In this document: positions 33,586 through 45,465 of the stretch, piece after piece
How the letters are laid out: the number at the start of each line of letters is the position of its first letter
Position numbering within the stretch: position 1 is the first letter of the stretch
From: Basidiobolus meristosporus CBS 931.73
Lineage: Eukaryota; Basidiobolomycota; Basidiobolomycetes; Basidiobolales; Basidiobolaceae
NCBI GenBank assembly: GCA_002104905.1
Contig: MCFE01000274.1
Span: forward strand, 41,866 to 105,865
Length of the DNA: 64,000 nucleotides
Direction of reading: 5' to 3'
Notes under the pieces: model-generated
Databases searched by the model: none
What the model was told of the DNA's origin: nothing
The model's input: only the letters and a program-made list of their open reading frames with translations
Program-made: the position numbers and the translations under genes

Positions 33586-35599
33586 ATGGTGGTTTTCGTA
33601 TTTGAGCATTCAATCTTCAACCTAATTGCTCTTTTTGTCAGTCAAGCCCATAGAGGAATGCTTCAAGCGTTTCATATACAACAGGCTCGCAACCAACGGT
33701 CTCAGAAACTACTGATACTCGGAGCCCTACTACCTATCTCTATACTTACCTCCATAGCACCACTCATTACTCCGCTACTGCTGCAACTTGATGAAACTTC
33801 GGAAACCGGCACTACTCCTTACACTTCTTCTAAAGGTTATCCCAGCTTCTTTCTGTTTCCAAGATATGCTTGTTCATGTGTCTTTGTTTTCTATACAGAA
33901 ATCTTTGCGTTACTCGGAGTTGGTCTAGTAGGCAATGTGCTTGCCAATGTAGCACTCCACATACGGTTCTCCGAAAATTACATCACCTTCGCAACTGCAA
34001 TTTCAATCGCAGGAACACTACTCAATGGTAAATCGAGCACTGAAACGTGTATTGTCGTTGGCCCGAATTCTCAAATCCCCATTTTCCTTTCTAGCTGTGG
34101 TCTCTTTGATATCGATTGGATTAACAGTTCACAAGCATCAATCGACCCCCGGTCTACTCTTCTCCGGGGAATTTATTGTGCTTTGTATTGTCTCTTTCTT
34201 GGATTGTCTGATAGCCAGCCTGCTTATATGGGATTGGTGTCGTACACAGAATTTTGAGCTAGAAGGTATGGTACACAAAATATACGGCTGTCCGCTCAGT
34301 GTACTAGTTGCTTACTTTCTCGCTCCCTCGTTCAGGAAAAGGAATTACAAACCGTCACCAAACGTTGGTTTATTCGGTCACAGTCACATCGTCGTGGGCG
34401 TTTGTTGGAGGCCTAGTTTTTAGTCTGATGCAAAAATGGTCATATTTGAGTGCGCTATTTTTCAGTCTTGGTAGAGTGAATCGTTTTTTCATGGAAGGAA
34501 CTGATGTTAATCTAGTTATCCGTTAGTCACCATTACGACCATTGGATTTGGTAACCAAGTACCGCAAACTACATTGACCCGGGTGTTGGTCATGATTTAT
34601 GCCTTTGTTGGAATCGTATGCATCGGTTTTATGTTTGCAGTAGTAAGGCTTACAGTCAAGGAGTCAGTTCAGGCCAAATGTACCCTTAAGGTGGCACAAT
34701 ATCGCGAACAGCGGAGACGAGAGCACGAAATCGAAAATGCCCAACATCGCCCACTTTCACTATCGATCTCCGAATTGGCGCGCACTTTGGCATTGCAGCC
34801 ATTTGAAAATTGGGACGATGTTAGAAAAAAACAAATCCACGAAGAGCAGGATGAGATTGGTAGACTGCGAAGATACGCCTTGATCAATGCCTTGGTCTTC
34901 TGGTAAGTGGTTCCCTTGGGTTGCTTGGATTTTCCGGTGAGTTGACCCAGTTGGTAGGATTATCGGCAGCACTATTTTCTACTTCACTGAGCAGCAGTGG
35001 AGTTATTTCGAGTCACTCTATTTTTGTTTCATCGCCTTTCGAACCATTGGTACGTATAGCAATTTTCATCCCGGTCTGGACTGATTCTCAAGTGGACTCT
35101 AGGTTATGGAGATTTCGTGCCTACGTCTCCTTTTGGTCAGGCGATATTTGTTTTTTATGTCTTTTTTGGTGTTGGTACGGTGACATATCTGGTCTCTGTG
35201 GTTACCGAGGACTTTTCCAAGCGGCTGAAGCATCACGTGATCAACGTAGAGCGCAAACGCAAGATAGACGAGACAATCTCCAGTGGCCCGTGTGCTGCCG
35301 AAGATTCCGATCACAGACAACTTACATCAGAGCAGGTCAAGGAAATTGTTAAAGTAGCAAAAAAGCTGGAGAGGAATATGCAGAGAATTATCAAGCGAGG
35401 AAACAACCAAATGAATAACGGAGCAATCCGCCGTAGAGCTAGCTTTAGTGTGAACGAGGATGGAAGCAGCAGCTCGGGTGTTCGAACCAGCGGACCAAAG
35501 CCAGAATGGGCTTTGATGTCAAGCTATCATGAGAAATTCAACCGAATCATTGCCGTTGTTCAAAATCATCTAATCAACGAAGGCTTTGCTGCTACTTGA
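33586..35599 (+). CDS. TOK1-type outward-rectifier potassium channel
   Basis: A plasma-membrane K+ channel with eight predicted membrane segments and two pore loops, the arrangement unique to fungal TOK channels. Model: 33586-33835, 33899-34027, 34095-34265, 34336-34470, 34527-34902, 34958-35049, 35103-35599; 549 aa, all GT-AG. Membrane segments include LLILGALLPISILTSIAPLI, IFALLGVGLVGNVLANVAL and FIVLCIVSFLDCLIASLLIW. Pore 1 is SLVTITTIGFGNQVPQ, assembled across an intron; pore 2 is AFRTIGYGDFVPT, with its GYG split by another intron. The cytosolic linker between segments 6 and 7 is long and charged. The start is uncertain: ATG 33586 is used, but 33658 is also possible. Confidence 0.88.
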
Positions 35600-35909
35600 A
35601 TGATCTGGTTCTCAATGTAGATATACCATGTATCATATCTTGGTGCTGTATCTTTATGGCATCCCCCATTGTAATTTAACTCCTCTTTTCCCTAATTAAA
35701 CTAATTGTCTTCAGAAGCATACATAAATGGATGACCTCATATATCAACGTTGATGCAAGTATCTTAAATTGATTGTTTAAAAGAGCTCTGCAATTTTCGC
35801 CAACACTTACCCATGAATGTGTGAATATTTTGTCAAGATAGTTGCTATTAGCATAAAGTCAAAAGGCTTATCCTTGCTCATCCACACCCATTAGTCAAAC
35901 TCGTCATAC
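35600..35909. other. Intergenic, upstream of the RdRP gene
   Basis: About 310 bp, AT-rich, with a stretch of T/A-rich promoter-like sequence. No gene or clear element seen. Confidence 0.5.
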
Positions 35910-38900
35910 ATGGATCGCTCACAAAGATACCAAAAGCCTAGAGAAGGCTATGGCTCGCATCGAGGAACCGGCACATACCGCTTCGAGGAAAAACGAACTC
36001 CACCAGCCTCTGCAACAAAAGACAGATACGTTTTACCGTTCCAATCCATCGACGAGTTAAGAAACCAGCCGAAGCTTCGCATCAATCTCCGTAACGTTTC
36101 TTTTTCAGCCACCGCGACTGAGGTGAAACAACTTTTCTCGCAATTTGGTCAAGTAGCGGTCTGCTCCCTGGATAAGGACGAGTACACTGAGCGTCCGCTA
36201 GGGACTGGTCAAGTGACGTTCATTCCTCCACCCGGGAACTTGCTCTTTCTATCTAGACCGTTGATACTTCACCGGAGAGCGCTGCAGCTCGAATTTCCGG
36301 AGAAGTCGAACTCCAAAAAGCCACCAAGCAACGAGGCCTTTGAAGCAAAGCTTCTGCAATTCGGCTCACTAGTAAGGCCGAAGGAATACCTCGTAGGGTG
36401 GGAAGTGACGGAGGACATCAATTTAAGCATCGACTATAGGATAAGAACGATCAATCTACAGTTCGGCACCCATGGCCGGGTATACAAATTAACGTCAAAC
36501 TTCAAAGAGGTGGAGCACGAGATTGCGGTGCAAAGCGACGAGCGTCAGCTCACCTTGATCATGGCGTTCAAATATCCACCGCGATTCTGGATCAAAGACG
36601 AGAATCATGTTAGTAAGGATCGGTTTCATTGGAGCTCCAACGACTGCTGGAAACGCATCACACGACTCCAAATGGGGCCAGCCCCCGTGAGGAAAGGACC
36701 TCTTACAATCTACTATTCAGACGAAGAGGTGCAGTTGGGGAACTGGAGAATCTATCGGCTCCACTTCCATGCTGATGTCAATAGCTGGATGAGATACCGA
36801 TTGGCTCAGTTTATCAGCAAGGCCACCAGATACAACTTGATCCGAAGAAACAGCATCTACAGCACCATGGAGATCTCGCCCAAGGGCAAATACCCGCGTC
36901 CACGCATAGACATCACCTCGCTTCCATTCGAGCTTCAATACATGGTCGAATGCCTGCTCTCTCATGATATCCTCAACGAGTACTGTGTCACCCAGGGGCT
37001 GGTCGATCTATTACTGAGCCTAGCGCCTAATGTATCGCTGACCATACTGAAGCTGATGAATGGACTCAAAGAGCCCGTATACGATGCTGTGGAATTCATC
37101 CAAGCCCGAGCCCTTGAGTACGATCGGATCTATCGCGCACCGGAAGCGACGGCCGCCCATACGACCTTGATACGCAAGGTGAGCGTGAGTCCGTCGAAGG
37201 TTTACATTGAACCGCCGAGCATAGAGACATCCAACCGAGTCATCCGCCATTTTTCGAAAGAAAAGGACAATTTCCTTCGGGTCAACTTCACTGAGGAGGG
37301 CCTGCTCAAGATCGGAGTAAACACCGTCACGTTGGGCCAGGTGTACAATCGGCTTTACAATGTTTTGCTTCATGGGCTCACCATTGGCAACAAGCATTAC
37401 GAGTTTCTGGCCTTCTCGTCCAGCCAGCTGCGTGAGCACGGATGTTGGTTTTTCGCCTCGACCGAGAATGTAACCGCCCATTCGATTCGTCACTGGATGG
37501 GGGACTTCCGATCCATCAAGAACATTGCCAAATACGCGTCTCGAATGGGGCAATGTTTCTCCAGCACCCGAGCTATCGCTACGCAACCTGTGAAGGACAT
37601 CCAAATGATACCGGATATCATTCGGAATGGATACACCTTCTCCGATGGCGTTGGCAAGATTTCCCCGTCTCTGGCCAAGAACATCTCCAGAATACTCGAC
37701 TTGGAGCCAGTCCCCTCTGCCTTTCAATTTCGTCTTGGTGGCAGCAAGGGAGTGCTTGCATTGTCCCCCTACATGCGTGGGGATCAGGTGCATATAAGGC
37801 CCAGCCAGGTGAAATTCGAGTCGGACCACAACATCCTTGAAATCGTCAAAGTAGCCACTTACATCCCGTGCTACCTCAATCGGCAGATCATCACATTGCT
37901 ATCCACTCTAGGCGTCCCGGACACTGTATTCCTGGATCTGCAGCAACAAATGATTAAGCAGCTCAGCACCATGTCGACGAGTGACGCAATGGCCATCAAG
38001 GTATTGACGCAAAACGCAGATGAGTACGGGATCACCCGTAGAATGGTCGAACTTATCCGGGCAGGCCACCGTATGCGACAAGATCCTTATCTGGTGAATT
38101 TGCTCAAACTTTTCCAGATCTCACTGCTGAAGGACGTCAAACAGAGGGCGCGCATCCATGTTCCCAAGGGATGCCTTCTTATGGGTGTGCTGGATGATAC
38201 CTTGAGTCTTCGAGAAAACCAAATTTTCCTGCAGTACACAGACCCGGAAAACCCAACGGAGCGAAGGGTTGTGGAAGGCCCGTGTATCGTTACTCGGAAT
38301 CCGTGCTTCCACCCTGGGGATGTCCGTGTGGTCGAAGCAGTCAATGTCAAGGCTCTAGCTCACCTATACAACTGCGTGGCATTCTCTGCACTTGGCTTCC
38401 GGGACGTTCCCAACCAGTGCAGCGGCGGTGACCTTGATGGAGACTTTTACACGTACCGCAGCTCGCTCGTCTATTCTGTAAACTCGGCTAACCTCTGTTT
38501 CTTAGGGTAATCTGGGACCAGGAGCTTATACCGCCAACCAGAAACTATCCTCCAATGGAATATGACCCACCGGTTCCAGTGAAGGTGGATGAAGTGAACA
38601 TGGATCATGTCAAGAAATTCTTTGTCAACTACATAGCCAGCGATAACCTGGGTCTAATAGCAAACGCCCATCTGGTTCATTCAGACCGCCACCCCGATGG
38701 CGCGTTTAATGGGATTTGCTTACGACTAGCGCAGTTGAATTCGCTCGCTGTTGATTTCCCAAAAACCGGGGTGCCCGCAGAATTCGAGCCGGGCCTGAGG
38801 GCCAAGGAGTATCCGGACTTTATGGAGAAGCCGGAAGGGATCCTGACTTACAAATCGACCAAAGTTCAAGGGAAGATGTATCGCTCCATAGTCACTCACG

Positions 38901-39568
38901 AATTCGTCGTGTCAAAAGAGGCAAACTTCGACGAGCGTTTGCTGGTCCCGGGATTCGAGATATATCTGAAGGATGCTAGATACCACAAGGCGAGCTATGA
39001 TGTGGCATTGTTTGGCATCCTCAGACTCTTTGGGATTCCAACCGAATACGAGGTTATCAGCGGGTTTATGGATAAGTGGGTTATGCTTCTAGGACGTAAG
39101 AAACACAGCGTACGGGAACGGGTTTTGGATTCCTACATGGCGGTGCGCTCCACGTTCGTAAAGCAGTTTGAGGAGGAATTTTACGACAAGACGACCGGGC
39201 TGATCCCCAAGAGCGCCCACGAGGCTATTTACAAAAAAGCGTCCGCATGGTACTACACCACATACCATCCGAACGAAGGGAATCAAAATCCCACCATGCC
39301 TACCTTCTACTCCTTCCCCTGGGTGGTAGACAAATACTTGAACGATATCCTACGAAATCGCCACCGTTTAGCATTGGCTGAAGCTGGAGCGGCGCCTCTT
39401 GCTACCTCGATGCCTCGTCAAGCCGTCGTGGGGACAGACGAGGCGATATTGGGAACCAGTAGGACTGATGAGACAGCTGACGCCGGCAGTAGCTTCCCAC
39501 GGCCCAAAATCTTTGATATCAACGACGAAGACGATGATATGGCCGAGTTTGCCCAGGATTTCCTATGA
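35910..39568 (+). CDS. RNA-dependent RNA polymerase (eukaryotic RNAi type)
   Basis: A cellular RdRP (PF05183 type) that copies single-stranded RNA into double-stranded RNA for small-RNA silencing. 1,201 aa in two exons (35910-38452, 38506-39568). Residues about 55-125 form an RRM-like fold (LRINLRNVSFSATATEVKQL, then a GTGQVTFIPPP strand), as in several fungal and plant RdRPs. The catalytic core has FSDGVGKIS, GSKGVLALSPYM, HIRPSQVKFES, the CLLMGVLDDTLSLRENQIF block, CIVTRNPCFHPGDVR, and the active-site loop CSGGDLDGDFYTVIWD with the DxDGD aspartates at 841, 843 and 845. The single 53-nt intron falls four codons after the last aspartate. The presence of this gene implies a working RNAi pathway able to act on the flanking transposons. 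Confidence 0.95.
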
Positions 39569-41046
39569 GCGCACGGCAAACAACGCATCTCGGTAGAACA
39601 TGATTTAGCAGCAAGGATAAATTGGGAGATATGGTAATATCGCACGCTCAATTCACCTGGAAAAGAAAGCCTATAATAGGAAACACCAAGCTCGAAGTTA
39701 AAGTCGACATGAAGCCACTCAACAAAAGCTCAGATAAGCCAGGTCGCTAAACATTAGTAATTCCGCGCGGAAAGCCAATCATATCGCACCACCCAACTCA
39801 TTCCTCTCAAAAGGAGAGTCGATAAGCCAATTCCATGCTAGTGACACACCAAAACGGATATAAATAATGTTGAGTAGCCATAAATAACTGGACGACACGA
39901 TGCACCAATAGATCTGCCATTCAGATAAAGTTGTGGCTATGTTTCAATTGAGCCAAGTTAAAGTTTGCGACCATTCTGGTACCCAGAAAAGCCCAGTCCA
40001 TAACAAGCCAGTCTTATTTGGAAACAATGTGTTAAACATATCATCCTCCTGCAAAACTTAAACTAGGTTAGTCTTTGCAATGGTTGAGTGCCCGGGAAAA
40101 ATTACCCCCGAGATTCCATATAGTGGGTTTGGGCTTTCTGGATGATTCCATGATTATTCATATAGCTGTGCTACCTTAATCTCGAAATCTCCCATTCATC
40201 AAACTGTGTTACGTCAATCGTCCAATCGATATGGCACCAGCGAACATCAATCATAGGTATGTCTTGCCTTTTTTGGGCTCAAAGCCTAGCTGGCTTGCGG
40301 TGAGGGGAAGGGAAGAGGGGAGCAAGGAGGTGGAAGAGTATATCCCAAGAGAGACCACGTAGACCGCCCAAGGTGGTCGCGAACCAAAATTCCTGATCAC
40401 CAATTCCCATTCCCGCTCCCGTCCCCGTTCCCATTGCCTTTCCAATCCCCATCCCCAAACGGTGCGTTTCTCGGCAATAATGCTCCCCGTTCCGTCGAAT
40501 TCACCGAGAATGCAGAAATCGGCAAAAGATTTCGGTGCCTTGTATATATTTATATACTAGCCTACCAATCCTTGCGGGAGCTAATCACCGCATCTTCAGA
40601 GGCTTCGCCAAGATGTCCCAAATTGGGGGCTTTCATTGGATAAGGTTGGTGATTGTGTCATTTCCAATGTAAATTGAATTCCATACTGAGCCAGTCAATT
40701 ATATCGATGTTATCCGTAGCATTCCGCACTACAAATCACGCATGAAAGGGATTCACGGTTTTTCCGGCAATAAGCTGCATCCAGGATGGGTTGCTTTAGG
40801 AAAAATCCACCTGATAAAATTATTACCGGATTTATTTGAGTTTCTGAGCGTTAAACTTGAATTTGTAATACATATCATCTTTGGCTCTCGTCCAATGGAT
40901 GCCACCAGCCTAAATTTACTCCCCTATAAATACCTTGGCCGACTCCACCCTGAAGTTAAACCCTCTGACGTTCCAAGCTTCTTGTGGTCGACTTTCTTGT
41001 CGTATCCTGTATATTCTTCATCCTGACATTTTAATCCTACCTGACT
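39569..41046. other. Long intergenic region upstream of the WOPR gene
   Basis: Nearly 1.5 kb with no convincing gene. It contains a degenerate hexamer tract (units such as ttccca, ttcccg and ctcccg, about 40407-40445) and ends in a well-formed core promoter for the WOPR gene. Long upstream regions are common for fungal morphological regulators and probably carry many transcription-factor sites, which cannot be named here. Confidence 0.5.
40925..40930 (+). promoter_or_regulatory. TATA box of the WOPR-family gene
   Basis: The sequence cccctataaataccttgg holds TATAAA at 40925-40930, 117 nt upstream of the start codon at 41047. It is followed by pyrimidine-rich sequence with several possible start sites. 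The position and consensus fit a regulated TATA promoter. Confidence 0.55.
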
Positions 41047-41919
41047 ATGGAAACGTACTACGGCTACATCGAATCAGTCCACGACGCCTTGCTCATTTTC
41101 GAGGCATGTCGTTTGGGCTACCTGCACCGAGTCCAGCGTCGTCTCAGTGAGAAGGAAAGACAACGCATTCGCTCGGGTTCGGTCTTCGTGTGGGAGGAGG
41201 AGGAGTCCGGCATGCGTCGCTGGACTGACGGTCGTACCTGGTCCCCATCCCGGGTCCATGGCAGCTTCCTTACCTATCGCGAGCTAGACAACAAGAGAAA
41301 GCCTGTCAAGGCCAACGACACTCCCTCGCCAACCTTGTCGTGCAACGATCCAGATTTCGATAGTCGCTCACACAACTCGCACCATTCCGACGATTTCCAA
41401 TACAAGGACAACGGAATGATCAAGCAATCTTTATCGGTCACCACCGCCAACAATCGCAAGCTCCATTTAATATGCTATTTCAACAAGGAACATGTCTTCA
41501 CTGGCAACCTGAAGCTCCCCTCCCAAGACAACTCTTTGAGCCAAATCGTCATCCCTAAGGGGGTCTATCCTGATATGTCCAATGAGCTCTACTCCGGTCA
41601 CATGGATGCCCGTGTTAGTAAGCCACGTGAAGAGCACGTCAAAGCCGAGCGCTTCTCCCCATACGGCCGCGCACAAAGAGGATTCCCCGCTGCTGCCAAC
41701 ACTGCCGCTTATGACCATTGCCGGCTACCAAGCCCCGCCAACTCGGAACAATCCCACCGCGGGTTCGAGTTGGCCCCACTGGGAATTTCCAATCAGTGTG
41801 CACCCTCTTACAACCTCCCACCACCTTCCATGCCTTTCCAAGACATTAGCCTGGACCGTATACCGTTCAACGAGGATCGCCGTCAACTAGCCGTTCTCAC
41901 CACGGTCCTCTCCTTGTAA
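41047..41919 (+). CDS. Gti1/Pac2 (WOPR) family transcription regulator
   Basis: A 290-aa single-exon DNA-binding protein of the WOPR family, which includes Wor1 (Candida white-opaque switch), Ryp1 (Histoplasma), Sge1 (Fusarium) and Gti1/Pac2 (fission yeast). The WOPR domain has two halves. The first (residues 1-80) reads YYGYIESVHDALLIFEACR, IRSGSVFVWEEEESGMRRW and DGRTWSPSRVHGSFLTYREL. The second (about 120-160) reads MIKQSLSVTTANNRKLHLIC then YFNKEHV. The linker between and the tail are serine/proline-rich. These proteins control morphological and developmental programmes; which one here cannot be told. A TATA promoter lies just upstream. Confidence 0.95.
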   Translation: METYYGYIESVHDALLIFEACRLGYLHRVQRRLSEKERQRIRSGSVFVWEEEESGMRRWTDGRTWSPSRVHGSFLTYRELDNKRKPVKANDTPSPTLSCNDPDFDSRSHNSHHSDDFQYKDNGMIKQSLSVTTANNRKLHLICYFNKEHVFTGNLKLPSQDNSLSQIVIPKGVYPDMSNELYSGHMDARVSKPREEHVKAERFSPYGRAQRGFPAAANTAAYDHCRLPSPANSEQSHRGFELAPLGISNQCAPSYNLPPPSMPFQDISLDRIPFNEDRRQLAVLTTVLSL

Positions 41920-42764
41920 CAACGGGTGTGGAGCCGAACCAATTATAGATAAGGGTCGGGAGAGCATGTTTGAAACGAAGAATCTCCACCTGGGCTTTTA
42001 CAAGCCTCTCGTTAATATTTACTTTATTGTAATTCATATTAGAAAGCACTTGAATATATGTCTGGAGCGTGCAGTGTACTTTTTGTAAATAAAATAGCTG
42101 ACCATTCTCAAAAGAATCTCGGGGTTGATTGCACAAAAGAAGCACAGGGTTGGTTGTTCAAAAGAAGCTCGGGGCTGATTGGAGCGTGCAGTGTACTCTT
42201 TGTCAATAACATGGCTGACCATTCTCAAAAGAAGCTCGGGTTGATTGCAAGGCCTCGACCACAGCTGCTCGAGTCTAATGCTAAATAAGGTTAACGAAGA
42301 AAAACCGTCTTTCCCATCCCACCCAATTCGTCGAATCTTATTTGAGAAAGGGAGATTCTTCTCAAACAACTCTATGCTCTTTTGGTCGAAGAAATCACCC
42401 ATTTGGTGGTCCATTTGAAACCATAACCTTGTCGAAAGGGAACTAATGCGGTGGCTAACGATCAACACCCCCATGGGGGTTATCTGATTCTTTGCTCTCC
42501 CCCTAGTCCACGTTGTTTCTTATGTGATGAACATTTCTCCTTTATTCCCGAAAAATTGGATTCTAATCGAATGCTCAAATTCCCATTCTGGTCATTTTTT
42601 GGTAAAATAGCCTCGGTCGGAGTAATAGCGGACTGGTGGCGGATCAATTGCCGGTCAGCTACACTCTGAAGCTCATCCGATTGGGCCGGTCGTCAGCCAA
42701 TAAATCGAAATATAATAATAGCAAGGTTTAGTGGATGTGGTTTCGTTTGGAACAGACTACGCTG
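41920..42764. other. Intergenic with a tandem repeat
   Basis: Holds the repeat pair at 42062-42247 and otherwise AT-rich 3' flanking sequence of the two convergent genes. Reading frames in both strands here are short and without recognisable content. Confidence 0.5.
42062..42247. repeat. Two-copy tandem repeat, period about 117 bp
   Basis: A 70-bp unit starting tggagcgtgcagtgtact (first copy from 42063) recurs from 42179 with about 90% identity, including gctgaccattctcaaaagaa. Between the copies are shorter echoes of its end (ttcaaaagaagctcggggct). It could be a small minisatellite or a remnant of a mobile element. No coding sense. Confidence 0.65.
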
Positions 42765-43992
42765 TCAGTTTCCTACGCTATTCGCATCCTTACTCTCTGC
42801 TAATAGGTCTATCGTCTTGGACGAGCGCCCGTTGGCGATGTACTGGGCCTTTTGCAAGTGAATCAAGGACATGTCGTGGACTGGGATTTTGGCTGTGAAG
42901 TATATGGTCCCGGAGTCTTTCAGATACACTGGTGATTAGTCGGCATCCCCAAGATTTTCGTCAAGACCACTATACCTGGCGTGGTGGCGGTCGTGCTCTG
43001 CTCATTGCTAGATATGGTCAATTCTCCTTGGAAACTGTACGAAAACTCCTCTTCCCAAGACGTTTCTCCATCGCCGTGCAAGTGGATTTCTCTAGACTCT
43101 TTCTCGATCCGGTTGCGGCTAGACGCCAATTCGGTTTTTACTTGTTCATTAGAGTCAGTTCACGTTAAGGCTTACCTGATCGTGAAACCAGTTACGATAC
43201 GCTTAGGCGGCGGGCTGTGTTATCATCTTGATTAATATTGTAAATTCTCTAACATTTACGTTTAGAGAATTCATAATCACCCGGAGATCTGGTTTACTTT
43301 ATACTTCACGATGTTCAGTGGTAGCCCGTAAGTGGATTTGACCGTGGGGGTCGCTACAAAAAGCACTTCTTCTAGGATCTTGTCTTTGTAACCCGGTGGT
43401 TAGTCCAAGACGCCTGGTCAAACGTAGTCGACAAGAGTTCTTACCTTCGAGCGCAGTCTGATCCTGCTCGATATTTGGCCCAAACTTGATGGTCTGGTAG
43501 CGGTACGGGAGGAACCAGGACTGATTACGCCCGTATATCTGGTATGCTGTATGGCCGGTATAGGCGATTGCAGAGACACCAATCACCAGACCCAAGATGC
43601 TGAAGGTGTTGGATACGTTGGCGGAGGGGCCTGTAGCGCTGAGAAAGGTCTTAATGGCAAGATCAATTGGTGTACTGAAGAGAAATGGCTCTTACAACGC
43701 TCGTTGTTGAGATGGTCTGGTAAATGATCTGATGAGACTGGGTCGTTGTGTGGCCAAGGAGACTCCACCACGGCTTCGGACAAGACTAAAAATGCCGCGC
43801 ATGTTCAGCAAAATAAATCAACACTTTCTTTCTCCGTAGCTTCGACCTGTCTTGTGGTTTGTCGAAGACGAGGTTGGGTGTAGAGCTTTGTGGCTGGGGT
43901 AAGGTTCTAGTGATAGATCGATCCAAGTCATACAATACGTACAAAATCCCATTGACGTAACCAAAGCACGGATTCATGGATTTACTCAGCAT
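42765..43992 (-). CDS. Unrecognised single-pass membrane protein, 8 exons
   Basis: A gene pieced together from splice signals: 43992-43957, 43906-43847, 43785-43696, 43649-43445, 43383-43298, 43248-43196, 43118-42976, 42928-42765. All introns are GT-AG, all phases fit, and the product is 278 aa. The N-terminus is basic and acid-free (TQPRLRQTTRQ), like a mitochondrial presequence. A hydrophobic helix follows (FSILGLVIGVSAIAYTGHTA). After it lie a beta-rich region (KILEEVLFVATPTVKSTYGL), a charged stretch (SREIHLHGDGETSWEEEF) and a C-terminus with GTIYFTAKIPVHDMSLIHL. The topology (presequence, one membrane helix, folded C-terminal domain) recalls mitochondrial inner-membrane proteins such as Tim21 or Coa1, but I see no diagnostic motif. 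The first two exons are the least certain. Confidence 0.6.
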
Positions 43993-44335
43993 TCTGACAA
44001 ATTACTGCCAAGAGGATCTGAATGTGGGTAATGGCCGAAAATATCGGACTCTCGAAAAACATCGAGGTGAACGATGGTTCGCGAGGGATTTCGCTTATCT
44101 TGAAAAATCTACACCCTTCAATTACACCAAATGTCAATAAAACCTACCATCTTATCACCTTGTCTATTTCCTAGTATAACGTGCGTCCAAATAACATTTG
44201 GGCTATTTCTGACGTACCAAGAAACATTTGCGCGTTGCACCTCATTCAACTTTGTTCCAAGGAACCGATCCCCATATTTTGCCCTTCAGAGTCAATTCAT
44301 TTAGCCACCTAGGACAGTGAATACACCCACGCAGA
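43993..44335. other. Divergent promoter region of VPS74
   Basis: About 340 bp between the start of the 8-exon gene (minus) and VPS74 (plus). No specific element recognised. Confidence 0.5.
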
Positions 44336-45465
44336 ATGACCTCAAACGGTGGTTTACAACGTCGTCGTGTCGGTGGAAGTGCCCAGAAAATGGAGGACCA
44401 TCTTCCAGAGGAGTCGAACTCCCAATTTTCGAGTAGGTCACAGCAAGACAGCCCCAATAATTCCCCCAAAAGCGCAAAGGAGTTCGACAGACTCTCCCCG
44501 ACACTCACGCTTATGGAAGAGGTGCTGTTGCTTGGCCTGAAAGATAAGCAGGTAGATGAGTATTTTCACCCTAGAAACATGTCGAGTGCGAAGGCATCTC
44601 GCCTCTCAGATCTTTAATCGTCCTTTTTTAAGGGGTATCTGTCTTTCTGGAATGACAATATAAGCTACGCCTTGCGTGGCTGCATCATGTTGGAATTGGC
44701 GCTGAGAAACCGAATCGCGGTGGTCAAGGATGCCACTTATAGTTACACCCGGCTGAGTGATAGATGCGTGGAGCTGATAGATTCCAGCCTGACCGGAGAG
44801 GTTCTGCTGGACGAAGCCATCAAGCTTATGAAAGCTACACAGGAGCGGTTGAGTGTGAGCAACTGGATCGACTATATGAGCGGTGAGTTCAACTTCCTTT
44901 ATTTCCTACCAAGTTCGCATCACTTATACGTGTCGGCTCAGGCGAGACTTGGAACTTGACCAAAGTGGGATACCAGCTGAAGCAAGTCCGTGAGAGGCTC
45001 GCCAAGGGTTTGGTAGATAAGGGGGTTTTGCGTACCGAAAAGCGAAGCTTCCTAATCTTTGACATGGCCACTCACCCGGTAAGTGACGCAGCTACCAAGA
45101 ACGAGATTTTGAAAAGAGTCACCTCCACACTACTGTTGACCTCCGACAATGCCTTGACTACCACTCTCTTGGAGAACCCGGATGAGAGCTTCAAGCCTGT
45201 TCTACAGCTACGCACCATTTTACTCATATGCAGTGCTTATGCTGCCAACGTATTGGAAAATGCGCTGTGGAACATGGACCTCGAGGAAAGAGAGAAGTGC
45301 TTTGATAAAGTGGAAGGGTTCTATAGAATGTTTGGGGTGTGGCCGGTCGTCGCCAGTGCCAAGGGCTATCTGGATAATTGTGAGAGAGCCGGCTCTTCCA
45401 AGGGTTCGCTTGAAGTAATTGCCGCTGTGTTGGATGTGATGAGTAGAATGGATAGCTTGCTGTGA
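44336..45465 (+). CDS. VPS74: GOLPH3/Vps74, Golgi PI4P-binding glycosyltransferase adaptor
   Basis: A peripheral Golgi protein that binds phosphatidylinositol-4-phosphate and the cytosolic tails of glycosyltransferases, packing them into COPI vesicles to keep them in the Golgi. 329 aa, three exons: 44336-44551, 44633-44882, 44942-45465. The conserved core begins [20 protein letters not shown], assembled across intron 1, followed by [20 protein letters not shown] with the PI4P-contacting tryptophan and arginine. Next come [20 protein letters not shown] and [19 protein letters not shown]. The N-terminal 55 residues are polar and disordered with an early arginine cluster (QRRRVGG), the typical tail-binding segment. 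Length and order match the family. Confidence 0.95.

Noticed and set aside
37020-37829. 269-codon minus-strand ORF opposite the RdRP
   Set aside because: Antisense shadow; no recognisable domain and the plus strand is the conserved RdRP core.
43676-43696. A 21-nt intron in the 8-exon gene (gtaagagccatttctcttcag)
   Set aside because: Too short and wrong phase; using the acceptor at 43650 gives a 46-nt intron that keeps the frame.
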